Assembly: GCF_036010505.1 (NCBI RefSeq)
Contig: NZ_CP108569.1
Location: 5,695,001 to 5,759,000 of the forward strand
Direction of reading: 5' to 3'
Source: Streptomyces sp. NBC_01197
GTDB taxonomy: Bacteria; Actinomycetota; Actinomycetes; Streptomycetales; Streptomycetaceae
Length of the DNA stretch: 64,000 bases
Under the pieces are notes generated by a model that worked only from the letters and a program-made list of their open reading frames with translations, did not search any database and was not told the origin of the DNA. Shown one piece after another: positions 25,236-33,617 of the stretch; within the stretch, counting starts at the first letter, position 1, and every line of letters begins with the position of its first letter. A program made the position numbers and the translations under genes.

Positions 25236-25264
25236 TTTGCGCAAAAGTTTCCTGCAACTTGCAG
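25236..25264. promoter_or_regulatory. Paired palindromes upstream of the amylase gene
   Basis: TTTGCGCAAA (25236-25245) is a perfect palindrome, and CTGCAA-C-TTGCAG (25252-25264) is perfect around a central base. Their centres are about 17-18 bp apart. They are 117-145 bp upstream of the amylase start. TTGCA-type repeats before Streptomyces amylase genes are known targets of the LacI-family maltose repressor (MalR/Reg1). Confidence 0.65.
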
Positions 25265-25315
25265 AAATAACTTGCCGGTCTCATGCCGGTGTTCTGGTGA
25301 GGGGAAGGCCGGGGC

Positions 25316-26251
25316 CTACCGGGCGGCGGGCCGGCCGTTACGCGGATGCCGCAGGACGCAGTCGCCGCAGAGGCTGCCGCCGGGGACCCGGTAGTACAGG
25401 CAGCAGTTGTTGCGAAGGAACGCGAAGCCCAGCCCCTCCTCGACGATGAAATCGCCGCTGCCCGCGAGGGGTTCGCCCGCCAGCACGGCGGCCGCCAGTG
25501 CGGTGGCCCGCGCCTCGACGCCGGGGCGCCGGCCGTTCAGCACGCGCACCGCCCCGGCCAGCGCGGACGCCGCGTTGCCCCGCAGAGTGTGCGGCGAGAG
25601 GCTGTACCGGGCCCGCAGGGTCGCGTGGAACGGGCGCAGATGGGCGAGGGCCACCGCCGCGAGTACGGCGTCGGCAGGATGGTCCTCCTGTGGTCCCTGC
25701 GGGGCGAGTGCCGGTACGGGCAGCCACAGTTCGAGCGGACCGTCGTCGGTGAGGCGTACCCGCAGCCGCTCCGGGTTCAGGTCCGGCAGACGCCCGGCGA
25801 GTACGGCTGCGCCGAGCGCGACCGACCAGAGGCGGGAGGCGAGGCCCAGCTGGAAAGCGGAAGCGGCCACCCGGAGCTGGTCGGTGCCCATCCGCCGGGC
25901 GTACAGCCGCACATACGCACTGAGCGGACCGGCCGGGCCGTCGCCGTCGCCATCGGGGACGGTGCCGGGCGCGTTGATGGTGTCGGCGCTGTCCGTTCCG
26001 TACAGACCGGACAGCGGTCCGAACCCTTCCGGGTCCTGCCTCTCGCCGTACTGAACGGTGAAGTACGGCCCTACCGAGCCCAGTCGGGCGAGTACGGCGG
26101 AGGCTTCAGTCACGGGGTGCACCAGACGGCTGGACGGCGGAGGTTCGAGGGCTGCGGTTCGGGGGCTGGTTCGGGGCCGAAGCCCCGGACCGGTCAGCCT
26201 GAAGGCCGGCGCGGCCCCACGGGCGCGGACCAGGCTACGCGGTCGGGCCAC
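25316..26251 (-). CDS. FhuF-like (2Fe-2S)-binding protein
   Basis: A protein of up to 311 residues with the FhuF-type C-terminal iron-sulfur motif: Cys-Cys-x10-Cys-x2-Cys in RNNCCLYYRVPGGSLCGDCV. FhuF proteins reduce ferric siderophores in the cytosol. No siderophore genes are adjacent. The start is uncertain: GTG 26251 lies 10 nt after the DNA glycosylase stop and suggests coupling, but the first about 45 residues are Arg/Pro-rich and non-conserved in character, and in-frame GTGs at 26122 and 26113 (VHPVTEASAVL) are good alternatives. It may be co-transcribed with the glycosylase. Confidence 0.8.
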   Translation of the reverse strand: MARPRSLVRARGAAPAFRLTGPGLRPRTSPRTAALEPPPSSRLVHPVTEASAVLARLGSVGPYFTVQYGERQDPEGFGPLSGLYGTDSADTINAPGTVPDGDGDGPAGPLSAYVRLYARRMGTDQLRVAASAFQLGLASRLWSVALGAAVLAGRLPDLNPERLRVRLTDDGPLELWLPVPALAPQGPQEDHPADAVLAAVALAHLRPFHATLRARYSLSPHTLRGNAASALAGAVRVLNGRRPGVEARATALAAAVLAGEPLAGSGDFIVEEGLGFAFLRNNCCLYYRVPGGSLCGDCVLRHPRNGRPAAR

Positions 26252-26261
26252 GCGGCCCCGG

Positions 26262-27128
26262 CTACTTCAGCAGCCGGGACATCCGCCGGTCCGCCAGGAT
26301 CCTGCCGCCGGTCTGGCAGGTGGGGCAGTACTGCATCGAGGAGTCGCTGAAGGACACCTCGCGGACGGTGTCCCCGCAGACGGGGCACGGCTCTCCCGCG
26401 CGCCCGTGTACGCGCAGCCCGCTCTTCTTCTCGGCCTTGAGATTGCGCAGGGCCAGCCCGCGGGACCGTTCGACCGCCTCGCCGAGCGTCGTCCCGATCG
26501 CCGCGTACAGCACGTCCACCTCCTCGTCGGAGAGCTTGGCGGCCAGCCGGAACGGCGACATCCGGGCCGCGTGCAGGATCTCGTCCGAGTACGCGTTGCC
26601 GATCCCGGCGATCACGCTCTGGTCGCGCAGCACGCCCTTGATCTGGCGGCGCTCGCCCTCAAGCAGGCCGGTGAAGGCCGCGAGAGTGAAGGATTCGGCG
26701 AGGGGATCGGGCCCCAGGCGTGCGATGCCGGGCACCTCCAGCGGATCCCGGACGACGTAGACCGCCAGCCGCTTCTGGGTGCCGGCCTCGGTGACGTCGA
26801 ACCCCGCGCCTTCCGGCTCCTGCAGCCTGACCCGGAGCGCCAGCGGGCCCTTGCCCGGGCGGGGCGGCGCGTCCGGCAGGCGGTCGCTCCAGCGGACCCA
26901 GCCCGCCCTGGCGAGGTGCATGACCAGATGCACTCCGCCGATCCCGAGGTCGAGGAACTTGCCGTGCCTGGTCACATGGTCGAACGACTGTCCTTCGAGC
27001 GCTGTGAGCGGTGGATCGTAGGTCTTGAGCGCGTGGACGGCCACCGGGTGGACACGGGCGACGGTACGGCCGACGACGTGCTCGCCCAGGAACCGGGTGA
27101 GGGACTCGACCTCCGGCAATTCAGGCAT
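26262..27128 (-). CDS. Fpg/Nei family DNA glycosylase
   Basis: A 288-residue bifunctional DNA glycosylase/AP lyase for oxidised bases. The N-terminal MPELPEVESL supplies the catalytic Pro (exposed after Met removal) and Glu. The H2TH region includes GIGNAYSDEILHAARMSPF. The C-terminal zinc finger CPVCGDTVREV...YCPTC has four Cys and ends TGGRILADRRMSRLLK. Length and order are normal. Specificity (Fpg-like 8-oxoG versus Nei-like pyrimidines) cannot be fixed. It is followed closely by the FhuF-like gene. Confidence 0.93.
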   Translation of the reverse strand: MPELPEVESLTRFLGEHVVGRTVARVHPVAVHALKTYDPPLTALEGQSFDHVTRHGKFLDLGIGGVHLVMHLARAGWVRWSDRLPDAPPRPGKGPLALRVRLQEPEGAGFDVTEAGTQKRLAVYVVRDPLEVPGIARLGPDPLAESFTLAAFTGLLEGERRQIKGVLRDQSVIAGIGNAYSDEILHAARMSPFRLAAKLSDEEVDVLYAAIGTTLGEAVERSRGLALRNLKAEKKSGLRVHGRAGEPCPVCGDTVREVSFSDSSMQYCPTCQTGGRILADRRMSRLLK

Positions 27129-27279
27129 AACGCCATTCTGCCTCGCATCGGCGGGATCGGACCGCCGACCGCCGCCGGACCGGTTCAGCCGGAAGTGTCA
27201 CACCGCACCCGGCCCGGCCTCAACAGTCCGGCGGCGGGCCGGGCTGAGTGGCCGGCCGGGGGCAGTCCGAACCGCCCCC

Positions 27280-27492
27280 TCAAGCAGCGGGGACGCGGCC
27301 CAGGAACCGTGCACGGATACGGCCGTCCTCCGCGAGCGCGATCACGTCGAACCCGGCGACGGGCGCCGAGCCGTCGGCGAGGGACACCAGCTCCCGGCTG
27401 AAGCGGGCGATGGCGTGGTGGTCGTCGGCGGCCCCGGTCTGCCGGGACTCGAAGCCGGGGAACTGCTCCCCGCCGGGACGCCGAACGGCCAC
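27280..27492 (-). pseudogene. Remnant of a SnoaL/NTF2-like protein
   Basis: A 70-residue frame whose C-terminal half, DDHHAIARFSRELVSLADGS followed by AGFDVIALAEDGRIRARFLG, reads like the last strands of a SnoaL/NTF2-like protein. The family is normally 120-150 residues with an N-terminal helix and strands that are missing here; immediately upstream lies the end of the nucleotidyltransferase-fold gene (19-bp gap). The simplest reading is a 5'-truncated remnant. A short expressed protein is not excluded. Confidence 0.55.
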
Positions 27493-27511
27493 CGCCCGCA
27501 GCCCCCCACAG

Positions 27512-28285
27512 TCACCGCTGGGCCGCCTCGGCGCTGTCGCCCTGACCGCGAACCCGGGACGGCGGAGCGGACTGCCGCAGCGCCGCCAGCCAGGTGTGCC
27601 CCGGGTAGGCGCGCGTCAGGAAACCGGCCAGCGTGGCTCGTTGGGCATCCGACAACAGGGGCAGCGTGGCGGTGAAGTCCTGCTGGTCCTTGGGCCGGGC
27701 CCGTCCGGCCTTGAAGAGCAGCACCAACTCCGGTGCGAGATAAGGGATTCCGTCGGCCGTCCGCCGGATGACCACGGTGTACGGCAGCCGGATCGCCGGA
27801 TCGCGGCGGCATATCCAGATGTCGCCGTCGTGCGGCTCGCGGAAGACGTCGAGCAGGTACGTCCCGGTCACCCGGTCACGCAGCCAGGTCTGATGGGTCA
27901 CGGCCAGGGCCGTGGCCGGGGCCGCCTCCCAGATACGTCCGGACCCCACCGCGTCGAACTCGAACAGGGCCCCGGAAAGCCCGCCCCCGGCACACTCGCC
28001 CCGGGAAAGCCCGGCCTCCGGATGGGCTCCCGCCCCAGGTCCGACGGTGAGGCGCGCGCGGATCTCGGGGAACCGGGCCGCCGGGACCGCGATTTCGATG
28101 TCGCCGTGCTCCCGGCTCTGCTCACCCCGGAACAGGTCCAGTGCCCAGCCCGCGGCGACGTACCAGGGCGCGCTGACTCCGGCGAGACGCGAGGCCACCT
28201 CCTGCGGCCGCCAGCAGTCCGCCCACCGTGCGTCGATCTCGTCCGGAGCCACCACGACACCACCGGCGGGAAGCTGTTCGGTCAT
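27512..28285 (-). CDS. Nucleotidyltransferase-fold protein
   Basis: A 257-residue protein similar to LinA/ANT-type minimal nucleotidyltransferases. The recognisable part is WYVAAGWALDLFRGEQSREH followed by GDIEIAVPAARFPE, giving the Gly-x-Ala-Leu-Asp and Asp-Ile-Glu acidic motif, with KPKDQQDF-like ARPKDQQDFTATLPLL further on. Members modify aminoglycosides or lincosamides, but many chromosomal copies are uncharacterised, and the usual GG doublet is AG here. A Gly/Ala-rich stretch (about 80-110) looks like an insertion. No resistance role can be claimed. Confidence 0.78.
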   Translation of the reverse strand: MTEQLPAGGVVVAPDEIDARWADCWRPQEVASRLAGVSAPWYVAAGWALDLFRGEQSREHGDIEIAVPAARFPEIRARLTVGPGAGAHPEAGLSRGECAGGGLSGALFEFDAVGSGRIWEAAPATALAVTHQTWLRDRVTGTYLLDVFREPHDGDIWICRRDPAIRLPYTVVIRRTADGIPYLAPELVLLFKAGRARPKDQQDFTATLPLLSDAQRATLAGFLTRAYPGHTWLAALRQSAPPSRVRGQGDSAEAAQR

Positions 28286-28586
28286 CCCGTCAACCTACCG
28301 GCGGGACTCCGTTCCCCCCATCTGGTCCCCGGTATCAGGAGCCGCTGTGAATGTTTTCCGACGGAACGGCTCCGGTTCTTCACTCCGTCACATGAAACTG
28401 ACAAAGTGACAGATCGAATGGCGCCGGGACGCCGAGGCCGTCTCCGCTCAGGAGGCCCGACCCACCTCGGTATGCGTGAGCAGCAGACCCCCAGCGTCAC
28501 CCCCACCATCCCCGGCCTCCGCGGGGCGAAGCGACAGCCGTCCAGCCGAAGGCACTCCGGGGTCAGTTGCACGGAAGGAAACACCC
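28286..28586. other. Intergenic leader of the amidase gene
   Basis: A 301-bp divergent region. The part at 28385-28410 is AT-richer and could hold the promoter. The last 150 nt are GC-rich with several self-complementary segments (for example CCCCGGCCTCCGCGGGG near 28513). I cannot match it to a known riboswitch. Confidence 0.45.
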
Positions 28587-30563
28587 TTGCACAAGAGAAA
28601 AGGGAAGCGATGGCTGCCGGCGGCCGTTCTCGGCGGCACCCTGGCCGCAGGAGCCCTCGCTTTCCTGCCTGCCATCGCCCAGGCGGGAAACGAGGACGAC
28701 GCGAAACAGCCGACCACCGCGCAGGCCGACTTCAACGCAGCCGCTGCGGAGTTCAAGGTTCCGGTCTCTGTCCTCCAGGGCGTGGCTCATGAGGAGTCCG
28801 GCTGGCTGCAGCACACCGGCTACAGCGACACCGGTGGCTGGGGCCTGATGAACCTCACTGATGTGACACCGGAGATGGTGGCGGACGGCGAGGCCGGCGC
28901 CGCGGGCCGCTCCGGCCTCACCTCGTTCACCGACCACCCCGAACTGCACACCCTGCGAGCCGCCGCGAAGCTGACCGGAGTTCCGGCCGCACAGCTCCAG
29001 CACAACCGGAGGGACAACATCCGGGGCGGGGCCGCCCTTCTCGCCTCGTACCAGAAGCAACTCACCGGCAGTACGTCCGAGGACCCGTCGCAGTGGACCG
29101 CGGCGATCGCCAAGTACAGCCGGATGTCGGACCGGAAGGCGGCCACGTCGTACGTCGACGACGTGTTCGCCACCATCGCATCGGGCGCCAAGCAGGACTC
29201 GAAGGCCCCCGCCGGATCGAAGGCGGCCACGGCGGCCAAGGCGGCCACGGCGCCCACCACCGCGGTCACCATGAGCGCAGTGCCGTCGGCGAAGCCGGTC
29301 ACCGGCCAGCTGAGCAAGCTCCACCTCAAGGACACCTCGTCGCCGCAGGCCGAATGCCCGCGGACGATGAACTGCCGGTTCGTCCCGGCGGATCCGTCCA
29401 ACGGCCAGGTGTCCGACCGCCCGGCCAACGGCATAAAGATCAACCAGATCATCATCCACACCACGGAGGGGGCGTACGACGACGCGATCAAGACCTTCCA
29501 GACCCCTGGTGGCGCCTCGGCGCAGTACGTGATGCGGTCGTCGGACGGCGCGGTCACCCAGATGGTGGCCGACAAGGACGTCGCGTTCGGTGACGGCAAC
29601 TACGACAGCAACCTGCACGCGGTCCAGATCGAGCACGAGGGCTTCTCCGCGCACGGCGCGGACTGGTACACGACGGCGGCCTACCAGCAGACCGCCAGGC
29701 TCGTGCGGTACCTGGCCGCCCGGTACGACATCCCGCTGGACCGGCAGCACATCCTCGGCCACGACAACGTGCCGGGTCCGTCGGACACCACCCTGTCGGG
29801 TATGCACTGGGACCCGGCCGACGGCTGGGACTGGACGCGCTTCATGCGGTTGCTCGGCGCCCCGTTCGACTTCGGCCGCCATGGCGTCGGACCCGTCGGG
29901 TCCGCCGTGACGATCACCCCCGGGTTCCGCGAGAACGAGCAGACGTACACCGTCTGCCCGGAGGACGACCCGACGGGTGCGGTCACCGCCTGCACGCCGG
30001 TGACCGGACCGTCGAGCGCCCTGTTCGTACGCAGCGCACCGAGCGACGACGCCCCGCTGATCCTCGACCCGGTCATCCACCCGGACCCCGCGGCGAAGGG
30101 CGGCACCGACAGGGTCAACGACTGGAGCGTCACGGTCCAGGCCGGGCAGCAGTTCGTCGTCGCCGGGGAGCAGGATGACTGGACGGCGATCTGGTACGAC
30201 GGCCAGAAGGGCTGGATCCACAACCCCGGCGGCAGCAACACCTCACCCGCCCCGGGCGCACGGATCCTCAGGCCGGCCGGTACCACCGCCGCCCCGGTGT
30301 ACGGAACGGCGTACCCGGACCCGTCCGAGTACCCGGCCGGGCTATCCCCGTCGAAGCAGGTCCCGCTGACGGCGAAGAACTACTCGATCCCGGTCGGTCA
30401 GGCCTATGTCGCGGCCCAACCGCCGGTCGCCGGCGTGGACTTCTTCCCCAAGGGCGGAGAGGTGGTCACCGGGGCCAAGCACTACTACACGGTCCAGTTC
30501 AACCACCGGTACATCCTGGTCAACGCGGCGGACGTCACGGTGAGCCGGACGGCGCGCCACTGA
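28587..30563 (+). CDS. Secreted transglycosylase-like/N-acetylmuramoyl-L-alanine amidase fusion
   Basis: A 658-residue exported cell-wall hydrolase. TTG 28587 is taken as the start because AAGGAAA sits 7 nt upstream and it begins a clean signal peptide (LHKRKGKRWLPAAVLGGTLA, ending AIAQA). Residues 40-210 resemble a lysozyme/transglycosylase fold (SVLQGVAHEESGWLQ with a candidate catalytic Glu). Residues 300-480 are an Amidase_2 (PGRP-type) domain: IIIHTTEG (zinc His), IEHEGF, and GHDNVPGPSDT with a second His and Asp. The C-terminal about 170 residues include an SH3-like part (SALFVRSAPSDDAPLILDP). It probably cuts both glycan and stem peptide of peptidoglycan. Confidence 0.88.
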   Translation: MHKRKGKRWLPAAVLGGTLAAGALAFLPAIAQAGNEDDAKQPTTAQADFNAAAAEFKVPVSVLQGVAHEESGWLQHTGYSDTGGWGLMNLTDVTPEMVADGEAGAAGRSGLTSFTDHPELHTLRAAAKLTGVPAAQLQHNRRDNIRGGAALLASYQKQLTGSTSEDPSQWTAAIAKYSRMSDRKAATSYVDDVFATIASGAKQDSKAPAGSKAATAAKAATAPTTAVTMSAVPSAKPVTGQLSKLHLKDTSSPQAECPRTMNCRFVPADPSNGQVSDRPANGIKINQIIIHTTEGAYDDAIKTFQTPGGASAQYVMRSSDGAVTQMVADKDVAFGDGNYDSNLHAVQIEHEGFSAHGADWYTTAAYQQTARLVRYLAARYDIPLDRQHILGHDNVPGPSDTTLSGMHWDPADGWDWTRFMRLLGAPFDFGRHGVGPVGSAVTITPGFRENEQTYTVCPEDDPTGAVTACTPVTGPSSALFVRSAPSDDAPLILDPVIHPDPAAKGGTDRVNDWSVTVQAGQQFVVAGEQDDWTAIWYDGQKGWIHNPGGSNTSPAPGARILRPAGTTAAPVYGTAYPDPSEYPAGLSPSKQVPLTAKNYSIPVGQAYVAAQPPVAGVDFFPKGGEVVTGAKHYYTVQFNHRYILVNAADVTVSRTARH

Positions 30564-30597
30564 CGGACGAAGGCGACGGCCACCGCTACGGGTGGCA

Positions 30598-30643
30598 ACG
30601 GGCGTGGTTTCCGGGGGCCAACTCCCCCGGGAACCACGCCCGT
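30598..30643. terminator. Strong bidirectional terminator
   Basis: A 20-bp stem (30598-30617 with 30624-30643, one G-U pair) closes a 6-nt loop and is followed by TTC. It lies between the convergent amidase and CitB-type regulator genes and serves both. Confidence 0.9.
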
Positions 30644-30694
30644 TCGCCCTTCGAGGCCGACCTCGCGACACGGTGGGGCAGTGGCCGGCCACAT

Positions 30695-31366
30695 TTACGG
30701 AATCCGGTACTCCTGCTCGGGGCGCCCGGTCGCCCCGTAGCGCAGTCTCATCTTCAGCAGGCCGCTGGTGACCAGCCCCGCGAGGTAGCGCTGGGCGGTG
30801 GCGCGCGAGACGCCGATGAGCGCACCGACCTCGCCCGCCGACAGCGGGGAGGCCGAACTCCGTACGGCCGAGAGCACCGCGTCGCCGGTCACCGTGCGGG
30901 GGGCGGGACGTCGGGCCGTACGGTGGACCGGCGGGCTCCGCAGGGCGGCGTACGCGCTCTCGACAGCGCCCTGGTCGACGATCTCCGCTTCGGTCAGCTG
31001 GCGGAAGCGGGCGTAGCCGCGCAGCTTCTCGGCCAGTAGTTCCGGCGTGAACGGCTTGACCAGATAGGCCAGTGCTCCCGCCGACACCGCCCGCCGCACC
31101 GTGGTTCCTTCGGCGGCCGCGCTCAGTACGAACGCGTCGCACTCCAGGCCGCGCAGCAGGTCGATCCCGGAACCGTCGGGCAGATAGAGGTCGATCAGTG
31201 CCAGGTCAACGGGTGCGGCTTCGGCGGCCCGGAGCGCGGCCCCGGCGGAGTTCGCCGGGGCGACGGCCCGGAATCCGGGTACGCCGTCCACGAGTGACGC
31301 ATGGATCCCGGCGACCCGGAAGTCGTCGTCGACGACCAGCACGGAAAACGGCTCACGTCCGGTCAT
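30695..31366 (-). CDS. CitB/DctR-type response regulator
   Basis: A 223-residue regulator. The receiver domain has VLVVDDDFRVAGIHASLV, phospho-Asp in LALIDLYLPDGSGIDLL and Lys in AYLVKPFTPELL; the C-terminal HTH is SAGEVGALIGVSRATAQRYL. This is the CitB/DpiA/DctR arrangement used for citrate and C4-dicarboxylate sensing. Its ATG overlaps the kinase stop by 4 bp (31363-31366), so they form a coupled operon. The divergent GntP permease is the likely target. Confidence 0.92.
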   Translation of the reverse strand: MTGREPFSVLVVDDDFRVAGIHASLVDGVPGFRAVAPANSAGAALRAAEAAPVDLALIDLYLPDGSGIDLLRGLECDAFVLSAAAEGTTVRRAVSAGALAYLVKPFTPELLAEKLRGYARFRQLTEAEIVDQGAVESAYAALRSPPVHRTARRPAPRTVTGDAVLSAVRSSASPLSAGEVGALIGVSRATAQRYLAGLVTSGLLKMRLRYGATGRPEQEYRIP

Positions 31367-33405
31367 CGGCCTGCCTCATCCACGTTTCCTGCCCCACGTT
31401 TTCTGCCCCACGTTTCCTGCCCCCACGGCTTCTGCTCCACGAGTCCTGGCCCGGCCGCTCCGGGTTCCACGGCTCGGGTCACCGCGGATTCGGTCTCCAC
31501 GGTTCCGGACTCGGTCTCTCCGGGCGCCATGACTCCGGGCAGCCGGGCTACGAACACGGCACCGCCCGAGACCCGCCCCGGCTCGTCCCCGCCCGGCCCG
31601 GAAGCGGACGCCCCTGCTCCGTACGTCCCCGAGGGGCCCGGGTGCTCGGCCTCCGGCCCAGGCGGGCCGTCGTGTCCGGCCTCCGGCCCAGCCGGCGGCC
31701 CGCCGTGCTCGGCGAGGTGGACGTCTCCGCCCCTGGCCCGCGCGATCTGCCGCGCCAGTGCCAGCCCGATGCCCCGGCCGCCGACGGCTGACGTGTGGTC
31801 CTTCGTCGACACGCCCTCGCGGAACACATCGTCGGCCGGTTCGGACGGAATGCCGTCGCCGGTGTCCGCGACGGTGATGAGGAGCGTGGCGCCCTCGGTC
31901 ATCAGCTCGACCTCGACCAGGGAAGGGGCGCGCGTCCCGTGCCGGGCGGCGTCGATCGCGTTGTCGACCAGGTTGCCGAACACAGTGGTGACATCGACCG
32001 GGGCTGTCACGGTCCCTTCGGCCCAGGTCGCCCCGCCGATCACCAGCGTCACCCCGTTCTCCCGCGCATGGGCGGCCTTGGCGGACAGGAAAGCCCGTAC
32101 GTAGGAGTCGCGGACCGCGTCGATACCGGGCAGGGCCTCACCCAGCGGACCGGTGCCGAGCAGCGTGCCGATGTACTCGGTCGTCTCCGCGAGGTGACCG
32201 CCGTGGACCAGCGCGGAGACCACATGCAGCCGGTTGGCGAACTCGTGGCGCTGCGCGCGCAGCGCCGAACTCATCGCCTGCACCGCGTCGAGCTGGCGCG
32301 TCAGCGACTCGACGTCGGTGCGGTCCTGCACGGTCAGCAGTGTGCCGAGATCCTGCCCGTCGCGTTCGACCGGCCGGGCCGAGAGCACCAGGACGCGCTC
32401 GCCGACCGCCGCCATGACCGGGCTGCCGACGGGCGTACGGATCGTCTCCAGCACCCGCGGTGTCAGCCCCAGCGAGTCCACGGACGATCCCGGCCGGGCC
32501 GGGGTCGCCAGCAGCCGGCGCGCCTCGTCGTTGGCGACGGTGACCGTCCCGCCGTTGTCGACGGCGAGTACCCCTTCGCCGATCCCGTGCAGGACGGCTT
32601 CCTGCTCCTGCACCAGACCGGCCAGCTCCTCCGGTTCCAGGCCGAGCGTCAGCCGCTTCCAGCGCCGGGCCAGCAGGGCCGAAGCACCGATACCGAGCAG
32701 CAGGGCGACCACCAGCCAGCCGAGACCGCCCAGCAGTACACGGATCAGCTGCGCCCGCACGTCGGATACGGCGACACCCGCGTTGGCCTCGCCGACGACC
32801 CGGTGCGAGCCCGGTGCGTACACCGGGACCTTCGCGACCACCTCCTCGCCGAGATGCGCGTGGTCCCGCGCCAGCACCTCATGACCGGAGAGCGCACCGC
32901 TGGGATCGGTGCTCACCATCCGCCCCAGCTGGGACCGCTCCGGATGCGCCAGCCTGATGCCGCGGTCGTCGGTGACCACCACGAACAGCGATCCCGTCCT
33001 GGTGCGGGCCGCCTCCGCCGCCGTCTGGACCGGTCCGGCGGCGAGCGTCGCGCGCGGCGTGCTCGCGGCTCCGCCGCCGGGCCGGGTGTTGGCCGCCGAA
33101 TACTTCGCCGCGCCACGCCGGACGGCGGGCTGGGCGGCGACCGTACGGGCCACCGCGAGCGCACGCAGCTGGTACTCGCTGACGAGCCGGTGCTCGTTGG
33201 AGTACGCGTAGGCGCCGAACGCCGTGGCCAGGGTCACCGCGACGACCGCGCACTGCAACAGCAGGACCTGGGTGCGCAGCCGCACCCGCCCGCGTATCCG
33301 CCGGCGCGCGGCGGGGCGGCGGGCGGACGGGTTCGCGGCGGACGGCTTCCTGGCAGACGGCTTCCCGGCAGGCAGCTCCCTGGCGGACGGTCCGAAGAAT
33401 CTCAC
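31363..33405 (-). CDS. CitA/DcuS-type sensor histidine kinase
   Basis: A 680-residue membrane kinase of the carboxylate-sensing family. A first TM (about 40-60) and second TM flank an extracytoplasmic PAS-like domain (SLFVVVTDDRGIRLAHPERS, about 115-215). A cytoplasmic PAS (GIGEGVLAVDNGGTVTVAND) and the phospho-acceptor His in RAQRHEFANRLHVVSAL follow, then a HATPase (VFGNLVDNAIDAARHG, GGRGIGLALARQIAR). An unusually long Pro/Gly/Glu-rich tail of about 100 residues is inserted into and after the last part. The N-terminus has pentapeptide repeats. GTG 33405 is chosen at VRFFGPSAREL; the upstream frame lacks coding character. Confidence 0.9.
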   Translation of the reverse strand: MRFFGPSARELPAGKPSARKPSAANPSARRPAARRRIRGRVRLRTQVLLLQCAVVAVTLATAFGAYAYSNEHRLVSEYQLRALAVARTVAAQPAVRRGAAKYSAANTRPGGGAASTPRATLAAGPVQTAAEAARTRTGSLFVVVTDDRGIRLAHPERSQLGRMVSTDPSGALSGHEVLARDHAHLGEEVVAKVPVYAPGSHRVVGEANAGVAVSDVRAQLIRVLLGGLGWLVVALLLGIGASALLARRWKRLTLGLEPEELAGLVQEQEAVLHGIGEGVLAVDNGGTVTVANDEARRLLATPARPGSSVDSLGLTPRVLETIRTPVGSPVMAAVGERVLVLSARPVERDGQDLGTLLTVQDRTDVESLTRQLDAVQAMSSALRAQRHEFANRLHVVSALVHGGHLAETTEYIGTLLGTGPLGEALPGIDAVRDSYVRAFLSAKAAHARENGVTLVIGGATWAEGTVTAPVDVTTVFGNLVDNAIDAARHGTRAPSLVEVELMTEGATLLITVADTGDGIPSEPADDVFREGVSTKDHTSAVGGRGIGLALARQIARARGGDVHLAEHGGPPAGPEAGHDGPPGPEAEHPGPSGTYGAGASASGPGGDEPGRVSGGAVFVARLPGVMAPGETESGTVETESAVTRAVEPGAAGPGLVEQKPWGQETWGRKRGAGNVDEAGR
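33323..33397. repeat. 15-bp tandem repeats in the kinase N-terminus
   Basis: Five degenerate 15-bp units starting at 33323, 33338, 33353, 33368 and 33383 (GCGGACGGCTTCCTG type). They encode Lys/Pro/Ser/Ala pentapeptides in the cytoplasmic N-terminal tail, in frame. Confidence 0.85.
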
Positions 33406-33433
33406 CCCGCCGACGGTAACCGCCGACGCCCGG

Positions 33434-33460
33434 TGCACAGAATGCACACAACGCACGGAA
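33434..33460. promoter_or_regulatory. 9-bp direct repeats between the kinase and gntP genes
   Basis: Three consecutive 9-mers, TGCACAGAA, TGCACACAA and CGCACGGAA, lie in the 212-bp divergent promoter region. Phased direct repeats like this are candidate sites for the CitB-type response regulator; this is inference. Confidence 0.5.
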
Positions 33461-33617
33461 CAGGGGTTACGCGGGTTGTGCGCAGAACCTGGAGAGCAGT
33501 GGCAGGCGCCGGATAGCTTCCCGCCGGGACACAACGAGCCGCACCAGGAGTTCTCTTGCTGAAGATACCGCGCCCCGGAACACGGGCCCGCTCGCGTCGC
33601 ACCCGCGGGGGCCAACT

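Noticed and set aside
28286..28586. Possible ydaO (c-di-AMP) or other riboswitch before the amidase gene
   Set aside because: Streptomyces wall hydrolases often have one, but I could not find the conserved core blocks; a covariance search would be decisive.
27248..28792. 514-codon plus-strand frame
   Set aside because: Runs opposite the nucleotidyltransferase-fold gene and into the amidase in the wrong frame; a shadow.
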